A stretch of DNA of 64,000 nt, from the NCBI RefSeq assembly GCF_030704535.1, contig NC_081810.1, positions 7,884,501 to 7,948,500 of the forward strand, read 5' to 3'. The notes beneath the pieces are model-generated. The model was not told where the DNA came from. It was given only the letters and a program-made list of their open reading frames with translations, and did no database searches. This document shows, piece by piece, positions 1 to 12,468 of the stretch; within the stretch, counting starts at the first letter, position 1; every line of letters starts with the position of its first letter. A program made the translations under genes and the position numbers. This DNA comes from Vitis vinifera (Eukaryota; Streptophyta; Magnoliopsida; Vitales; Vitaceae).

Positions 1-2
1 CG

Positions 3-641
3 GCCGGAGGAGGGGGAGGGGCGGCTGAGGGGTCATCGCCGGCACCGCCGAGTAGGTACGAATCACAGAAGAGGAGAGATTGGAATACGTTTTTACAGTA
101 CTTGAAGAACCACAAACCGCCATTGACGCTAGCGAGGTGCAGTGGAGCACATGTGATAGAGTTTTTGAAGTACTTGGACCAGTTTGGGAAGACGAAGGTG
201 CATATAAGTGGGTGCCCATATTTTGGGCACCCCAATCCGCCGGCGCCGTGTGCCTGTCCTCTCAAGCAGGCATGGGGTAGCCTTGACGCGCTCATCGGAC
301 GGCTGAGAGCCGCCTACGAAGAGAACGGTGGACGGCCAGAGTCCAACCCTTTTGGGGCGAGAGCAGTAAGGATTTATCTGAGGGAGGTGAGAGAAGGGCA
401 AGCCAAGGCTAGAGGGATTCCATATGAGAAGAAGAAGCGAAAACGCCCCACTGTTACGGCCACGGCGGTGGTGGCTGCTACAAATGTGTCGGCACCGGCT
501 GTCACTCAAGGTGTTGAGGTTGGTGGTAGTAGTAGTAGCGCTGCAGCAGGTGGTAGTGGTGATGGAACTGGTGGCGGTGGCGGTGCTGATACTGGCGGTG
601 CTGCTGCTACTACTGTTGCTCCGCCTACTACTACCGTATAG
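3..641 (+). CDS. LSH: ALOG-domain (LSH family) transcription factor, 5' end outside the window
   Basis: This is the 3' part of a LIGHT-DEPENDENT SHORT HYPOCOTYLS / ALOG gene; family members are plant nuclear DNA-binding regulators of shoot, flower and organ-boundary development. The frame is open from base 3 to the TAG at 639-641 with no usable ATG, so the start lies to the left. A Gly/Ala/Ser/Pro-rich stretch comes first. The ALOG domain follows from about base 51 ([14 protein letters not shown]) and includes the Cys/His insert with [18 protein letters not shown] basic nuclear-localisation stretch, KKKRKR, is encoded at 429-446. The tail is Ala/Gly/Ser/Thr-rich low complexity ending in TTTV. 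The domain appears complete and there is no intron in the visible part, which fits the mostly single-exon coding family. I see the domain directly; the role is known for the family. I cannot say which LSH paralogue this is. Confidence 0.93.
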   Translation, partial: AGGGGGAAEGSSPAPPSRYESQKRRDWNTFLQYLKNHKPPLTLARCSGAHVIEFLKYLDQFGKTKVHISGCPYFGHPNPPAPCACPLKQAWGSLDALIGRLRAAYEENGGRPESNPFGARAVRIYLREVREGQAKARGIPYEKKKRKRPTVTATAVVAATNVSAPAVTQGVEVGGSSSSAAAGGSGDGTGGGGGADTGGAAATTVAPPTTTV

Positions 642-761
642 CCTCACTAATTTTCTACCTTTTTCCCCCCTAAATTCCTGTTTTAATTTGTGATTATGAG
701 TCGTATATCTGGCGATTCTCTTATAATTGGATCGACCCAAATGAACAAAATTCAGCTACAA

Positions 762-790
762 CTCTCTCTCTCTCTCTCTCTCTTTCTCTC
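762..790. repeat. (CT)n microsatellite
   Basis: An almost pure run of CT dinucleotides about 120 bp downstream of the LSH stop codon, probably within or just past its 3' UTR. Confidence 0.9.
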
Positions 791-1011
791 TTATGATCGC
801 ATAGGATACTATAGAGCAACCATTCATCTCTTTCTTCTTCCTCTTCTCTTCTTTTTTTTTTCCACATGTGAACACTTCGGGATTAAGAAAGTAAGATACA
901 GAAGAAAACCCTTGAATTTTTAGTAGTATATTCTTCTGCGATCATTCTTAATTTATCTAACCCTAGGTGTTTTAATTTCAATCCTTCAATCACAACCGAA
1001 GACCCCTAAGG

Positions 1012-1042
1012 TTCTTCTTCTTCTTCTTCTTCTTCTTCTCTC
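1012..1042. repeat. (TTC)n microsatellite
   Basis: About nine TTC units ending in CTCTC, in the intergenic region downstream of the LSH gene. Confidence 0.9.
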
Positions 1043-1649
1043 TTAAGGTAGCTGCTGATCACATATACTTCCATACATCAAGCCCTATTTGCATGTTTGC
1101 ATACAAATCTATATGAAAAGAAGATCAAAAAGGGAATTTTCAATTGAATTTTTTGGAAAAATAAAAAATAAAAATCTGCACTGCACATAAGCACTTCACA
1201 AACCATACAAATGATCAGTCACTCGGTCAATGAATCAAGCCTCTTGTTCTTGATGAGCATCAATGTAAAAGAAAGAGTGGTTATTGAGAGGGATGTATGG
1301 AATTCCCATATTTGGATGATTGGTAGGCAATAGCAATCTGGATATCAGTCTGTGTCGTGAGTGGCAGTCTTTTGCTGCTTGCATTTGGGTATACAAAAGA
1401 ATTAAGTGAGGGTGTTTGGAGTAAGGTGGAGACCACCGGCTGTTGTTGGCAACAAGGCCAACACAAAACTAGGCAACTACCAGTGACTATTTAGCATTAT
1501 TCCAACTCTCCCAAGCAACTGTACAACTGGTCCCGGCTGCTCCATCGGCTGCTCATCTCCTTTGGCCCAAAATTTCTATCTTGTGAAACCACACGTGCGT
1601 CTCTGATTTGCAACACACTTGCACTTTCAGTTTTTCAGTTTTTCAGGTG

Positions 1650-1684
1650 CCCCCCCCCCCCCCCCCCCCCCCCCTTCTTTATAA

Positions 1685-1725
<41 letters not shown>
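1650..1725. repeat. Composite poly-C / (AT)n tract
   Basis: A run of 25 C residues (1650-1674) is followed after about 17 bp by a long (AT)n run to 1725. The opposite strand of the first part is a 25-base G run. Such tracts are hypermutable and often mis-sized in assemblies. Confidence 0.9.
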
Positions 1726-1726
<1 letters not shown>

Positions 1727-4264
1727 GTATGCTGCTTTGGGATTTCCCTTACAGGGTCTTAGATTTTGGGTTATGGGGTTTAAGGATTTGGATATGGAAT
1801 GGAACCCCCATGTTCTACTTCTATTTTCATTCTTCCGTCCTTCTCTTCTCTTCTCTTCTCTTCTCTCCTCCTCCTCCTCTTTCTCTTTCTCTCTGATATC
1901 TATTGACGAAAACAACATTTCTTTTGTTGATAACAACTGCAAGAGATTTTAGACTAGAAGCGCCAATGAAAGATAAAAATGATCCTGCTGGTGATTGCTG
2001 TTGTTATTTTATTTCAAGTAATCTCCACCTCAGTGTGAAAGCGACCAGAAGCCAACCCTTGCTTCTATTCTACTGTTATTATTGTTTTTATTATTTATTT
2101 GATTATCTTTTATAAGTATATTATATTTTGCTACTTATATTATTGTGTTTTGTTTATGTAATACAGACGCAACAGTCACTCCCAAACAGAACCCATTTCA
2201 GAATTTCAAAATTTAGGCCCATAACCAATGAAATCATGCAACATTTATTGCTCACTTCATCATCTTCTAAAATAATATTATCTGCCATTGTCTTTTTGCT
2301 TGGTTTTTTTCCCGGCCCTCCCCTTTCTTTTATGTATATATGTATATATACAATTTGATCTTTTCTTTTTGGGTGATAGATTTTTGATCCCTTGGATGGG
2401 GTAAAGCCCCCCTTCTTTCTCCTGCTGGCTTTTCCACAGAATCATTGAAATATTTCATTCAAAACAGTACACATTTCTCCTTGTTTTCTTTTTAATCTGT
2501 CTGTTCAGTTGTTTCTTTCACCACTTAAATTCCTCAAAAAGTCAAAAGGCAAAGATGGTGGTTAAGTTGCTTTCCCCCCTTCCTTTGTCTTTTAGATTCA
2601 AACTGTATTCATCACGTTTCCCCTCCTTAAGCTCCTGGCTTGTAGCTTGATCCATCTCCCACAACCCAAAAAAAAAAAATCCAAACTATGTGAAGAAAGG
2701 ACTTCACTCACTAGTGTAATTGCATGCCAAAAACCCAGCAGCACAAAGAGAAAGAGAGAGAAAGAAGCCAAACTCATCTATTTTGAATCATTCACAGATC
2801 ATAGAGATGGGTTTTATCAGAATGGTGGGGGCATGCAAAGGAGAGAGATGCATTGCCATAGGATAGAGAAAGGGTGAATGGCCATCTTTTTGTCGTCACA
2901 TATGCATTCATAGTTCTCCTCATTTAAGGCCGCAGTGGTACTTCATTTAAGAGTGGGGAAAGAGAAAGACGCAAAGGTGGGTGAGGAGAAGGCGGACATG
3001 AGGTGGGGTTTATAAAAGCACCTGCACCGAGTCGTCTTGTCTTCACTTCCGGCTGTATTAACTTACGGACTTTGAAAGGAATAAATACTTAATTTATTTC
3101 TTTCTCTGAATCAATTTTGTCTCCAAAGGAGGCCGTCCACATGCCTCTGCAGCTTCATAAGCACATATAGAAGCAGACAATTCACAAACACGTGGGGCTG
3201 TACTACCCTTGAAGCCCCTTATGTGCCATGTATTTCCATGCTTCGCTATAACAAGCTTATAATTTTTTCCTTTCATTCACACTATATACTTGTTAATTTC
3301 ATGTTGATGTATTGTTGGATCACGACCACCACTTGTTTTTGAGAGAGGGTCCTACAGTCCTACTCCTGCTCCTCATCATCCTCTTCTTCTTTTCATCCTT
3401 CGATGATATCGAACTTTATGGCTCATGTTTTAGGGGGGAGGCCTGAGAGGGGTGGGGGAGGGGTCAGTCCACTTATGGGGTTTTGCTCTTTTGGCAATGT
3501 CTGTACATGCTGGTCTCTGCTCTCTGGACAAAATTATCTTTTGTTCAGATTAAAGATTTTAGGGTCCCAAATATAGATATGGGCATCGTCAACTATCTCT
3601 GTAGCCCCCCAGCTAGCTGCCATCCCGAGGTCTGGTATGTTCCATGCAGCCTCTGCTATTAACTTTAAAACGAGAGTTTGGGCCTCCTCAGGCCGGCAAA
3701 GTTTAGAGGCATGTTTGTTCATGTTTTTTCCAGTACTTCCCTCTACTCTCTCCCAGTTTTGTTGCTAAATATCAAAACCATACTCACAATTTAAACCCTT
3801 ATTCATCACTCCAATTCATCTTCTTCACTTAACATCGAGTCATTGTTTTACTTGCCGATGAATTTTTATATGGCCGGTACTGTTCTCATCCCACCCACAT
3901 GGTGTTCAAATGATAATTTGAGAGTGATTTTATAAGGGTTAAAATAACTTAAAATTTAATAGGTGTTTTCGAAAAAAAAAAAACTATTAAAAACATTTAA
4001 AAAAAAATAAAATTTGAACACTAATTAGATTTTTTTCATAAAAATATTATTAATTAAAGCACTTTTCTCATAATGATTCAGGGTTTAATTGATGCTTAGA
4101 GGCCAGAAAATAATAACAATTATTAGTGGACACTCAAGCCAATAAAAAAAAAAAAAAAGATTTTAATTTAGGGTCCTAACGAACATTCCTTTTTAATCCC
4201 ACGGTGACATGCAACTGTGCAAGTTACCGAGCATGTCGTTTTATCTTTCACGGGCGAGCCAATG

Positions 4265-4278
4265 AAACGGTACCGTTT
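4265..4278. promoter_or_regulatory. Perfect palindrome AAACGGTACCGTTT
   Basis: A 14-bp perfect inverted repeat with the outline AAACG-N4-CGTTT. A related palindrome (ACGACGTCGT) lies just upstream of eIF2alpha. The form suggests a dimeric protein-binding site, but no nearby gene start explains it, so the function is inferred only. Confidence 0.4.
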
Positions 4279-5561
4279 TGACAATGCTGCCTAAAAAACA
4301 ATAATAGTAGTAATAATAAATATGGGGTGGTGCATGAGATGGGATAGTGTCGGCTGCTAGCTAATATCGTATGTCGCACGGTACGAGTTTCACCAGCGTG
4401 ATGGCATTTGGCATCCAATGAATTTGTCTCCTCTATACTTTTCCTCTCTTTATTCATCACCCTTGACTCTTCCTCCCCTACCAATTATTCCTTTGTTTTA
4501 CAAAAATTTACCACTACGTTATTAAAATTTAACCTTAGTGTTGTAAGAGGTGGTAAATGGGAAATAAAAAAATAAAAAAATAAAAAAATAAAAAATAAGT
4601 TTTTGTGTTGTAAGAAAGCAAATTAATATGAAAGGGCAGGCAAGTGGGTAAGGGCGGATCCACCAATGGGGGGAAGAATGGAGAAATGACGTATGAGGGA
4701 AGTGGGTCCCAACAATTTTGACCAACTGTAGTTAAAGTCGCCGACAAGATATCTGGAGCGTGGATTTGCTGACAGACGGTTCACGATCCTCTCCATGCTC
4801 TTCACCACCGCACAACTACAATCGACTATCACTTTCACTTTCACTTTACCCATCTATATATATATTTATTTATTTAAAAAAAAAATTAATTTTCTTAAAT
4901 TTATTTGCTATTTAAAATAGGAAATAATATTAAAAAGAGAGAGTTAAATACTGCTAAAACCAACTCCACATGATTGTATGATAATGCCTATATAATTAAT
5001 CATCTTTCTTTTAGGGTATGCGCTTTTCTTTATGCGATCATGCTGATTTCATTCGATCCTCCTTTAACGCTTTTCTTTTTCTTTTTACCAACTTTGGGAT
5101 CGGATGTGACCCTATATCACTCTGCCCACTATACGCCCAAACCATCCGCCACGTCTACTTTTCTTACCAATGGGTTCCACGTGTTCGGCTATGTTTAGGC
5201 CTACTCCAAATCCAGCCCTTTTCCCAGGCAACCGGCCCAATTTCAGTTTTGGGTAAGGTCACACCTGCCCAAAAATGACTTATCGCCTGCTGTCAAATGG
5301 CCTTTCAACAGGGTTTCCTTCAAACAATTACAAATTTCTTTAGAAGCTTTCAGAAAAACTAAATGGCATCTATACATCTCAAGAGCCATCAAGGGTTCCG
5401 AAGTGTTTCATAAGCAGCCATAATTAATAAATGATGGACCCCTTGAGTGCTTAAGAGCTTGCAAAGCTTTGCATAGTATTATTGTATAATGTACTTCCTT
5501 TACCAACTCTCGCACTCTGTGTCATATTGTATATGATATTGCTTAACATAGCAGACTGATG

Positions 5562-5780
5562 TGATATTTGTTTTTTAGTTAAATAAAAAAAATCAAAATA
5601 TTTGATTTTTTCTATTCAATTAAAAAAATAATTCATTGACATCAATTAATATAATTAAACTACACTTACCGATAATAAATTCACTTTAATTATATTAATT
5701 AGTATCAATAAAATACTATTAGTTAAATAAAAAAAGTCAAATATTTTGATTTTTTTTATTTAATAAAAAAACAAACACCA
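5562..5780. mobile_element. MITE-like hairpin with long terminal inverted repeats
   Basis: The left arm, starting TGATATTTG and running through AATCAAAATATTTGA, is nearly the reverse complement of the right arm ending AACAAACACCA. The two arms meet near 5670, so almost the whole 219 bp can fold into one hairpin. It has no coding capacity. No clear target-site duplication was seen, so the superfamily is undecided. It lies about 500 bp downstream of the eIF2alpha stop codon. Confidence 0.65.
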
Positions 5781-6283
5781 CCTAAGTTAGAGAAAAATTG
5801 ACTGAACGACTTCGTATTGCATGATTGCTTATAAAACATCGAAATCCATGACAATAAGTCAAAATTAGCTCTATTAACACTTTGATTCCCATTGTTATTC
5901 CACCATCGGATGAATTGATGTGCAATATAATAAGTCCAAGCACAGACCCCAATCCAAGCAGCCCACGTAAAAGAAATGTTGCATAAAGGAATACTCGTAT
6001 GAAGGCAACAAGAGTTGTACAATGACCATGTATCCATCAATGGGTGCCGGTGTGAATGAAACTGCAAAACTGTTAAATAATAAAATTCTTCGGTAGGAAA
6101 AAAGCTCTACCAAGTAACTCAACCCTTCTAGGAGATGGATAACCTAGGAAATTAACTGCCAGATCAAGGGAGGGGCACAGACACGATACAAGGTAATGGG
6201 TAAACCTATACATCAAATTTCAAACATGTTTAAGAAACAAATTCCATGTAAGCAAAATTGTTTTTTTTTTTTCTCACTGGGTT
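5781..6283 (-). other. 3' flank / probable 3' UTR region of eIF2alpha
   Basis: About 500 bp between the hairpin element and the eIF2alpha stop codon. The region next to the stop presumably holds the 3' UTR. A 103-codon antisense open frame overlaps it, but it shows no recognisable domain and I do not call it a gene. Confidence 0.4.
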
Positions 6284-9200
6284 TTACTCTGTCAGTCCAG
6301 GACCTGAACTTTCCAAATCAGCGTCTCCCATTCCTGTATCTTCCTCCTCTTCCTCACCTTCATCACCACTAACCTCTTCATTGTCCTGCCGAAGTTTTGC
6401 CATATGCTCAGCTAGTAGTTTATCATCTCTTTCACTCACCTGCACCAATATGCCAAAGTTTAAGAATATAGAATGGACAGGATAAATAATATAGATGTGT
6501 TTAGAAGGTTTTTAATGAAAAAGGATGATGAAAACAAAGTCCCTAGATGAGAGGGAAACAGCATTTGAGGAAACATGATTAAATTAAAGAACACTCACAG
6601 CTCTTGGTGCTTCCTTCACAATTAGTTTTCCCTTGTGTTGTTCAATTTCTTTGGTACAAGCAGTGATTGCATTATTAAGAATTAACATTCCTTGCTCCTG
6701 CTCAACCAAGAATAAAATTAGTAATACAGAGAAGGGATGGTCAGATTTTGAACACTAGACAGTATGACCAACTGCTAGAACAGATGCCCGACCTTCCTAA
6801 TATGTACCATATTTGGTCAGTAGGCAGAGCATTCATTATAGTCCATATTAAGAGATAATGAACCTAGGTTATTTTGGTTCTGCAACTATGAAAAAGCTAG
6901 AATACCATAAGATGCGATGGACACAGAAAGAAGTTAAGAAATGTAACAACTTAATTCAGGCTGAGTCAGTTAGCCATCCACTATCCACCTAGGTTTGGTT
7001 CTCTTTTTCTCATCCTAAAACCAGCTTAAAGAATATTATAAGTGAACCAGTACAACCCAAATGGATCAGTTTCCAAACAAAAATAAATGAATAACCAGTA
7101 CAACCCATGTAAAATTTGGGCCAGTTAAACAAAAAAAAAGAATAATATACTATTTTCACAATTGATTTCATTTTATCCATTTAAATTTCCAATTTTTTTT
7201 TAATCACATCTGAAACACACAAAACAAGTAAGTCACCTACTAAAAGCAATAGGAAGAAAACCATAATTTAATGAGTTGCAGTGTGTGCGTTTATACCAAT
7301 TTAACAAGAAGACGTACGTATAGTTAAACTTGTATTGGCTTAGATTAATTTTCCAAAATAGGAACACAAAATTAATCTACGTTGGTCAGTTCCCATACCT
7401 CCTAACCTAAGAGAAGAGCAGACATTCATGAGAACTGAAGGCAAGGATGAATTGCCACATGGATTTTTCTAAAAGAGTAAAGAGTACACAAATTTTCAAA
7501 TGATTGTCAATAGTCAACATTTTTTGTTGTCATCTGATTGAATACTGTCGAATAAAATAAAAAAGGAATTAGGTCCTCACAGACATTAGGTTCTTTCTGC
7601 CCAGGAAGAATCAGAAACAATTTAAAATTGGTTTGTACTTAAACAAACTGAACATGATTTAAAAAAGAAAAAAAAAGAAAAGAAAAAGAATGTCATTTCA
7701 TTAGCACCAAAGACTGAGGCACTTTAATCCGTATCTATCTAATACCACCTCAATGGCAAAGTTTTTTTTGGCTATAATCTGTAAAAAGGTCACTTTAACC
7801 CACATCCACTGCATCATGGTTTGATTTTTTATTTTTTATTTTTTTCAATATGCAGATAAGACATCTACATTCACTCTACAGTGAATAATGAGAAAACAAA
7901 GTCATAAAAGAAAACTTGCCTACATCAACATAGTAGGGGAAACAAGATGACCAGTTACACAGTTAAATCTCAAGCTTACCTTGTCAAGAGTTTGAGTGGT
8001 TAGAACATAGAGGGGAGGAGCAACCAATTTTATTTTCACAGGGCAGTCTTTATTGCCGGCAGCTTCAGCTTTACGCATAGCTTCCTGCATAATAAAAAAT
8101 TAAAAAAAAAATGTAACAATAATAAAAGATGATGATGATGATGATATTAATATTGATGTTTAGATTAAAAACAAAAACATAGTAGAACAGTAAAAAAAAA
8201 AAGGATTAAAAATAAAAAGTACACATATAAGGAACAAATTTCATGAGGAGGTCACTGAAGTTGAAACTAATCCATATGTAGGCCACTATCATATAAAGCA
8301 TGGAGTTGCCGTTCCCTGCTCAAAGTATAAGTTTTTTCCAACCAAATTCTTCCTTTTGGAATAAAGTATGATGCTCCATCATTCACTTACCAATGAACAA
8401 TGGGCATTTCCTAGTACTGTACTAATTTCAGTAATAAAATTAAATAGAAACTAATCAATAGCACCAGCCTCTCCCACTGTGATACCAAGCCGCACCACCA
8501 CTTCTGTCCAGTCACCATTGACACAGTCTCATGCAAACACAGCATGGTTGTGCCCCATCTTCCACAAAACTTACAAAGATAAAGAAATAATGGTACCGGA
8601 AGAACAATCAATACCTTGATGTGAAGAACACCATCAAACTGGAAACATTTCATTTCTATGTCAGCACGGATTTTTAATGGTTGTGGTGTCATTCGCCTTC
8701 TAATGTTCTTGATCAAAGAATCCTTCACCTCCTCTGACATAGCAGGGATCACTTTGGTCACCTGTAATACGAGTAAATGACAAGTGGCCTTTAATATGAG
8801 ATATGGTTTTCAGTATTTATGCCAACGTAGTGCAGTAAAGACAACAGATACACCACCATTACCTCTTGGCCATCAGGACCAATTTCTTTGATTTCACGAG
8901 TTAGGGAATTCAGAACTGAATCAGGATCAGTCACAATCAATTTAAACGCCTGCTCAGAGAAAATTCTTTTAAGCCCAAATTCAACTGAAAAGTTAAAAAA
9001 TCCTATGAAAGATATGCCTTTTAGATCACCTCAAAAGCATGCGCATATTTTCGGTACAGAGGCCACCCAACATGAATATACAGATCCTGTCATGTATATT
9101 ATAGGTTAGAACAAATCCAGGAGAGGAACACTGTCATATTAGAAAATTAAAAAATGCGTCAAGTAGGTCAAAATAAAAGGGAAAAGGTAAATGATTCATA

Positions 9201-12200
9201 ACAACACAATACCAACATATGGGAAAAGTTGAGTTTTCCAAGCACTAAGTTGCCTGTTGCATAAAAAATTTATGACAAGAGAAAGGAAAAGGGCAGAGGA
9301 AGCCCATATAAAAATGGGATATAGACCGGAATGAAACAAAGAATCACTTGTTGAACCTTCCAAGCGAATGACAAATTCACAAAATTAAGGCCGAGTAGAG
9401 GGACCTACATTTCAGGTCGATCCTACTCAAAGTCCAAGAATAACTACATTTTAGGGCAAACATAAGTTGAGGTTTTAGTTAGTTGGTTGTGAGGAAGAAA
9501 GTGTAAATCATATCCTTATACACTGTACAGTGGTTAGAGCTCTATGGGATATAGTGTTTGGTTTAGTAGACGTGAAATGGGCTTTCCCAGAAACTGTAAA
9601 GGAGGTTTTAGTTAGTTGGAGGGGTTCGTTTGTGGGAAAGAAAAGGAAAAAGACTTGGGATGCCATTCCGTTGTGTATTTTTTGGACGGTGTGGAAGGAG
9701 AGGAATAGATTAGCTTTTAGGGGGGGGGGGGGTGTTGAACGTTCAGAAGTTAAAGAATTTTTTTGTTTGTAATTTGTGGAGTTGGGCCAAAATGTATGTA
9801 GGTGAGGAGGCGTTCTCCCTTATAGGCTTCCTAGAGTGGATAGCTTCCACTTAAAGGGAGGTGATTTTTTTGTTGTTTTTTGAGGCTTTAGCTGCCTTGT
9901 ATACCCCCTGTATACTTTGTGGCGTTTTGCCTTTTGAATGAATATCCTTTACTTATAAAAAAAAAATAAGTTGAGGGAGCACCAAAGTGCTCAATTTACA
10001 ATTATTGATTTTTCTAGATTAGTTCCAAAAACTTGGTAGAGTAAAAGATCAATTTGTGACTGCACCCGCAACAAACCATATATATACAAATTGATTCTTA
10101 TCAAGAATGAATGGGGATAAGGTAAAATATTAATATTTGGTAAGCATTTGACTATATACATAAGAAGAGTGATCATCCCCTAAAGAAGATGACCCAGGCC
10201 AAAAATTTGACACATAATTTGCCCACACTGGTCTAAATTACCATGAGAACATCTTTATAAATGAAGGCATGCAAAATAATGTTTAGTGTAACATATTGGT
10301 TGGATTCTTGAAAATAATTCCGACATGAGAAATCATCTGAAAAATAACCTATGAAACTCATGATGACATACAGAAAGCAACAAGCATAAAACATGACGCC
10401 CCTGAAGTGAATCAGAAGGAAACACAAAGCAAACAAACAACTCTAGCAACATTCCCCACCCAAAAGGGGAAAAAAACCAAGATGTGCATCTTTTATATAC
10501 TTCATGTGTCTGTTGGGGGCCTTCTTCTAGGTGTTTTCAATATATTTCTTTTTTGCAATGGCCAAAAAAAAAAAAGGTGTTTTATGATCTTCTCGGTTGG
10601 TTAAAAAATTAATTTCCAAAATTTAGAACTAGCTTTATTCCAATAGGTAGCACTTTTAGGTTGTATTTGATTCGTAAAAAATACTAAGGAAAGAAAAAAA
10701 AACACTAAGGAAAATAATTTTCTCATATTTCGTTGTACTATAGAAAATGTAAAAATAAAATAAAAAATCAAACATAATAAAATTAGTTAGAAACTTATGT
10801 ATTTTCAAATCATTTCATCTTTATATTGAAAAATTGAAATAAGTTTGAAGTGGCATATAAAAATAATTTATTCATTTTAAATCTATTTTTTATTTTCCTT
10901 CACTTTTTCTTTCCTTCTATTTTTACTCTCTATTTTCTTTCACTTGCAACTTCCCTCAAATTTTTCAGGAACCAAACATAGCCTTAGAAGGCGTTTGATA
11001 AAACTTACTACTTAATACTTAATGACTTAAGATCACTTTAAGTTAAATTATTCTTAAGCCATATTAAGTTATTAAGTTGATTTACCAAAGTCACTTTTAA
11101 AATTAAGTTGTAATATTAAGTTATTTTACCAAACATATTTAATATGTTTAATAATTTAAATTGGGTCATTAAATCTTAGTATGTTATTAAATTAATCTAT
11201 CAACTAATGTCATTATATTATAAGAATCAAGTTTTATGAAACACCCTATATCGTATCCATGAGTAAGTGGAGAATGACCAACCAATTCTTGTTCTTCTAA
11301 CCATAACGATCAGAATTTATTCTCTCTTTTTTGATAGGCAAACAAGAATATATAAAAGACACCAATCAAAAGCAAACAGAATTTATTCCCTTATTTGATT
11401 GCATTTGGTAAAAAGATAACTGGGTTCTGTTCCAAGTAGGTGATCAAAATAAACCAATCACCATCTTAGCATATTGCCCGATATTTGGTGCATGTAATAC
11501 TCATCCTGTTAAGCTTACCATATCCATCATTCATGAGAGTCTACATATCAAAAATTAAGTTCACTCAAACAATCCAAACTCTCGGTACCTTTTTTCCAAC
11601 TACTCTATGGAGGGTGATTCATCTAATGACCTTTGGCTACAAATCCGGGATTTGAGAATTATTCAGCATTTGATTGGGGGAAATAGGGATAATGGAGCAA
11701 ATGTCCACCATGTGGAGAATATCATGATGATGCAAAACTCGCTCAATTGTACCATATCAATTTGACTTTAATGGTCTAGTAATTGAAAATTTTTAGCTCA
11801 TGAGCCAAATTCAACACATTCTAATATGCAATGTAAAAACAAAATAACCAAAAAAAAGAGAAGGCAATCAACAATCAAAACAAGAAAAGTTAAAAGGCAT
11901 TACCTCCAGATCAAGATTCATAGTCTCAGCAACATGGCGCATAATGGAATGAACAAGCTTGCTCTTATTGTATCTCTCCTCACAGACTTGAATATCCTCT
12001 TCCGAAACCCTTCTTTTGCTCAGATCAATATACCCTTTTTCTTTGTCAACCCTAAGCACCATGACAGGCTCTTGCCTGCCGACTTTGATGAGACTACTCA
12101 CGCTACGAATCCGACGGCGAGAGAGCTCTGAGAATAGAATCATGCCTTCGATGTTGTTATACTCCAATAAGGAGACGTAGGCTCCCATGTCAGCGATGTT

Positions 12201-12287
12201 CTTCACCTGAATCATCACCGCCATGTCCACCTCTGGATACTTGGCTTCGTACATCCGGCACTCTAGGTTCGGCGTGTTCGAAGCCAT
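6284..12287 (-). CDS. eIF2alpha: Eukaryotic translation initiation factor 2 subunit alpha
   Basis: The alpha subunit of the eIF2 heterotrimer, which brings Met-tRNAi to the 40S ribosome as the GTP ternary complex. Seven coding exons were read on the minus strand: 11904-12287, 9030-9086, 8863-8949, 8615-8761, 7980-8084, 6599-6697 and 6284-6439. They join to 344 residues, the normal length for plants, and every intron is phase 0 with GT-AG borders. The N-terminal S1/OB fold is in exon 1. It holds the conserved [10 protein letters not shown] loop, whose Ser-53 or Ser-56 region corresponds to the classic regulatory serine phosphorylated by GCN2. The helical and C-terminal domains follow, and the tail is acidic ([10 protein letters not shown]). 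The start is the ATG at 12287, giving [10 protein letters not shown]. Intron 1 (2.8 kb) contains a LINE fragment and two MITE-like elements. A tRNA-Ser gene lies 224 bp upstream on the same strand. Confidence 0.97.
9473..9965 (+). mobile_element. 5'-truncated L1-type LINE insertion in eIF2alpha intron 1
   Basis: This fragment is flanked by an 11-bp direct repeat, ATAAGTTGAGG, at 9462-9472 and 9966-9976, and it ends in a short poly-A run, the hallmarks of target-primed LINE insertion. It encodes the C-terminal end of a plant L1 reverse-transcriptase ORF. The order is a Cys/His-rich start ([13 protein letters not shown]), then LWDIVFGL, then [15 protein letters not shown], typical of the zf-RVT tail. 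A run of 12 G residues at about 9721-9732 may shift the frame. It lies antisense to eIF2alpha and must be spliced out with the intron. Confidence 0.82.
10658..10984. mobile_element. MITE-like element (hAT-type ends)
   Basis: The left end AGGTTGTATTTGATTC is an imperfect match to the reverse complement of the right end (AGGCTATGTTTGGTTCC). The interior is AT-rich and non-coding. Ends resembling TTTGGTTCC are common in plant hAT-derived MITEs. No clear 8-bp target duplication was found. It lies in eIF2alpha intron 1. Confidence 0.5.
10988..11247. mobile_element. MITE-like element, directly after the previous one
   Basis: Terminal inverted repeats of about 19 bp: the left end AAGGCGTTTGATAAAACTT matches the reverse complement of the right end, AGGGTGTTTCATAAAACTT. 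The 260-bp AT-rich interior is rich in TTAAGT motifs and has no coding potential. It starts 4 bp after the preceding MITE-like element, so one may have inserted beside the other. Confidence 0.55.
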
Positions 12288-12468
12288 CGGCTAGGGTTCG
12301 GAGTCGTGAACGAAGATAGAATTCGTAGCTCTCCGTTTGGTTGCCGAGAAAGAGATGACGGTTTCTTTCCCTGACCAAAAGTGTTTTTTCACTCTGAAAA
12401 TCTTTGGAGGTTCAGAAAGATATCATGCTTCAGAATCCAGAAATGAAAAAGAGGTATCAAAACGAGAG

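Larger units (their letters stand above)
642..5561. other. Intergenic region downstream of the LSH gene
   Basis: About 4.9 kb with no convincing protein-coding gene. Open frames are short, low-complexity and lack family features. It holds several simple-sequence tracts, an AT-rich stretch around 3900-4170 and a perfect 14-bp palindrome. A TATA-like sequence (TTTATAAAAG at about 3009-3018) sits in GC-richer DNA, but no downstream gene could be recognised, so a non-coding transcript remains possible. Confidence 0.6.

Noticed and set aside
129..740. 203-codon minus-strand frame opposite the LSH gene
   Set aside because: It is a shadow of the ALOG coding sequence; the Ser/Thr-rich peptide mirrors the Ala/Gly-rich tail.
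3009..3018. TATA box (TTTATAAAAG) as the promoter of a protein gene
   Set aside because: No open frame or splice-consistent coding sequence follows on the plus strand; a non-coding transcript cannot be excluded but is unsupported.
5756..6122. Two overlapping minus-strand frames of 75 and 103 codons
   Set aside because: No recognisable domain, overlap with the hairpin element and probable eIF2alpha 3' UTR.
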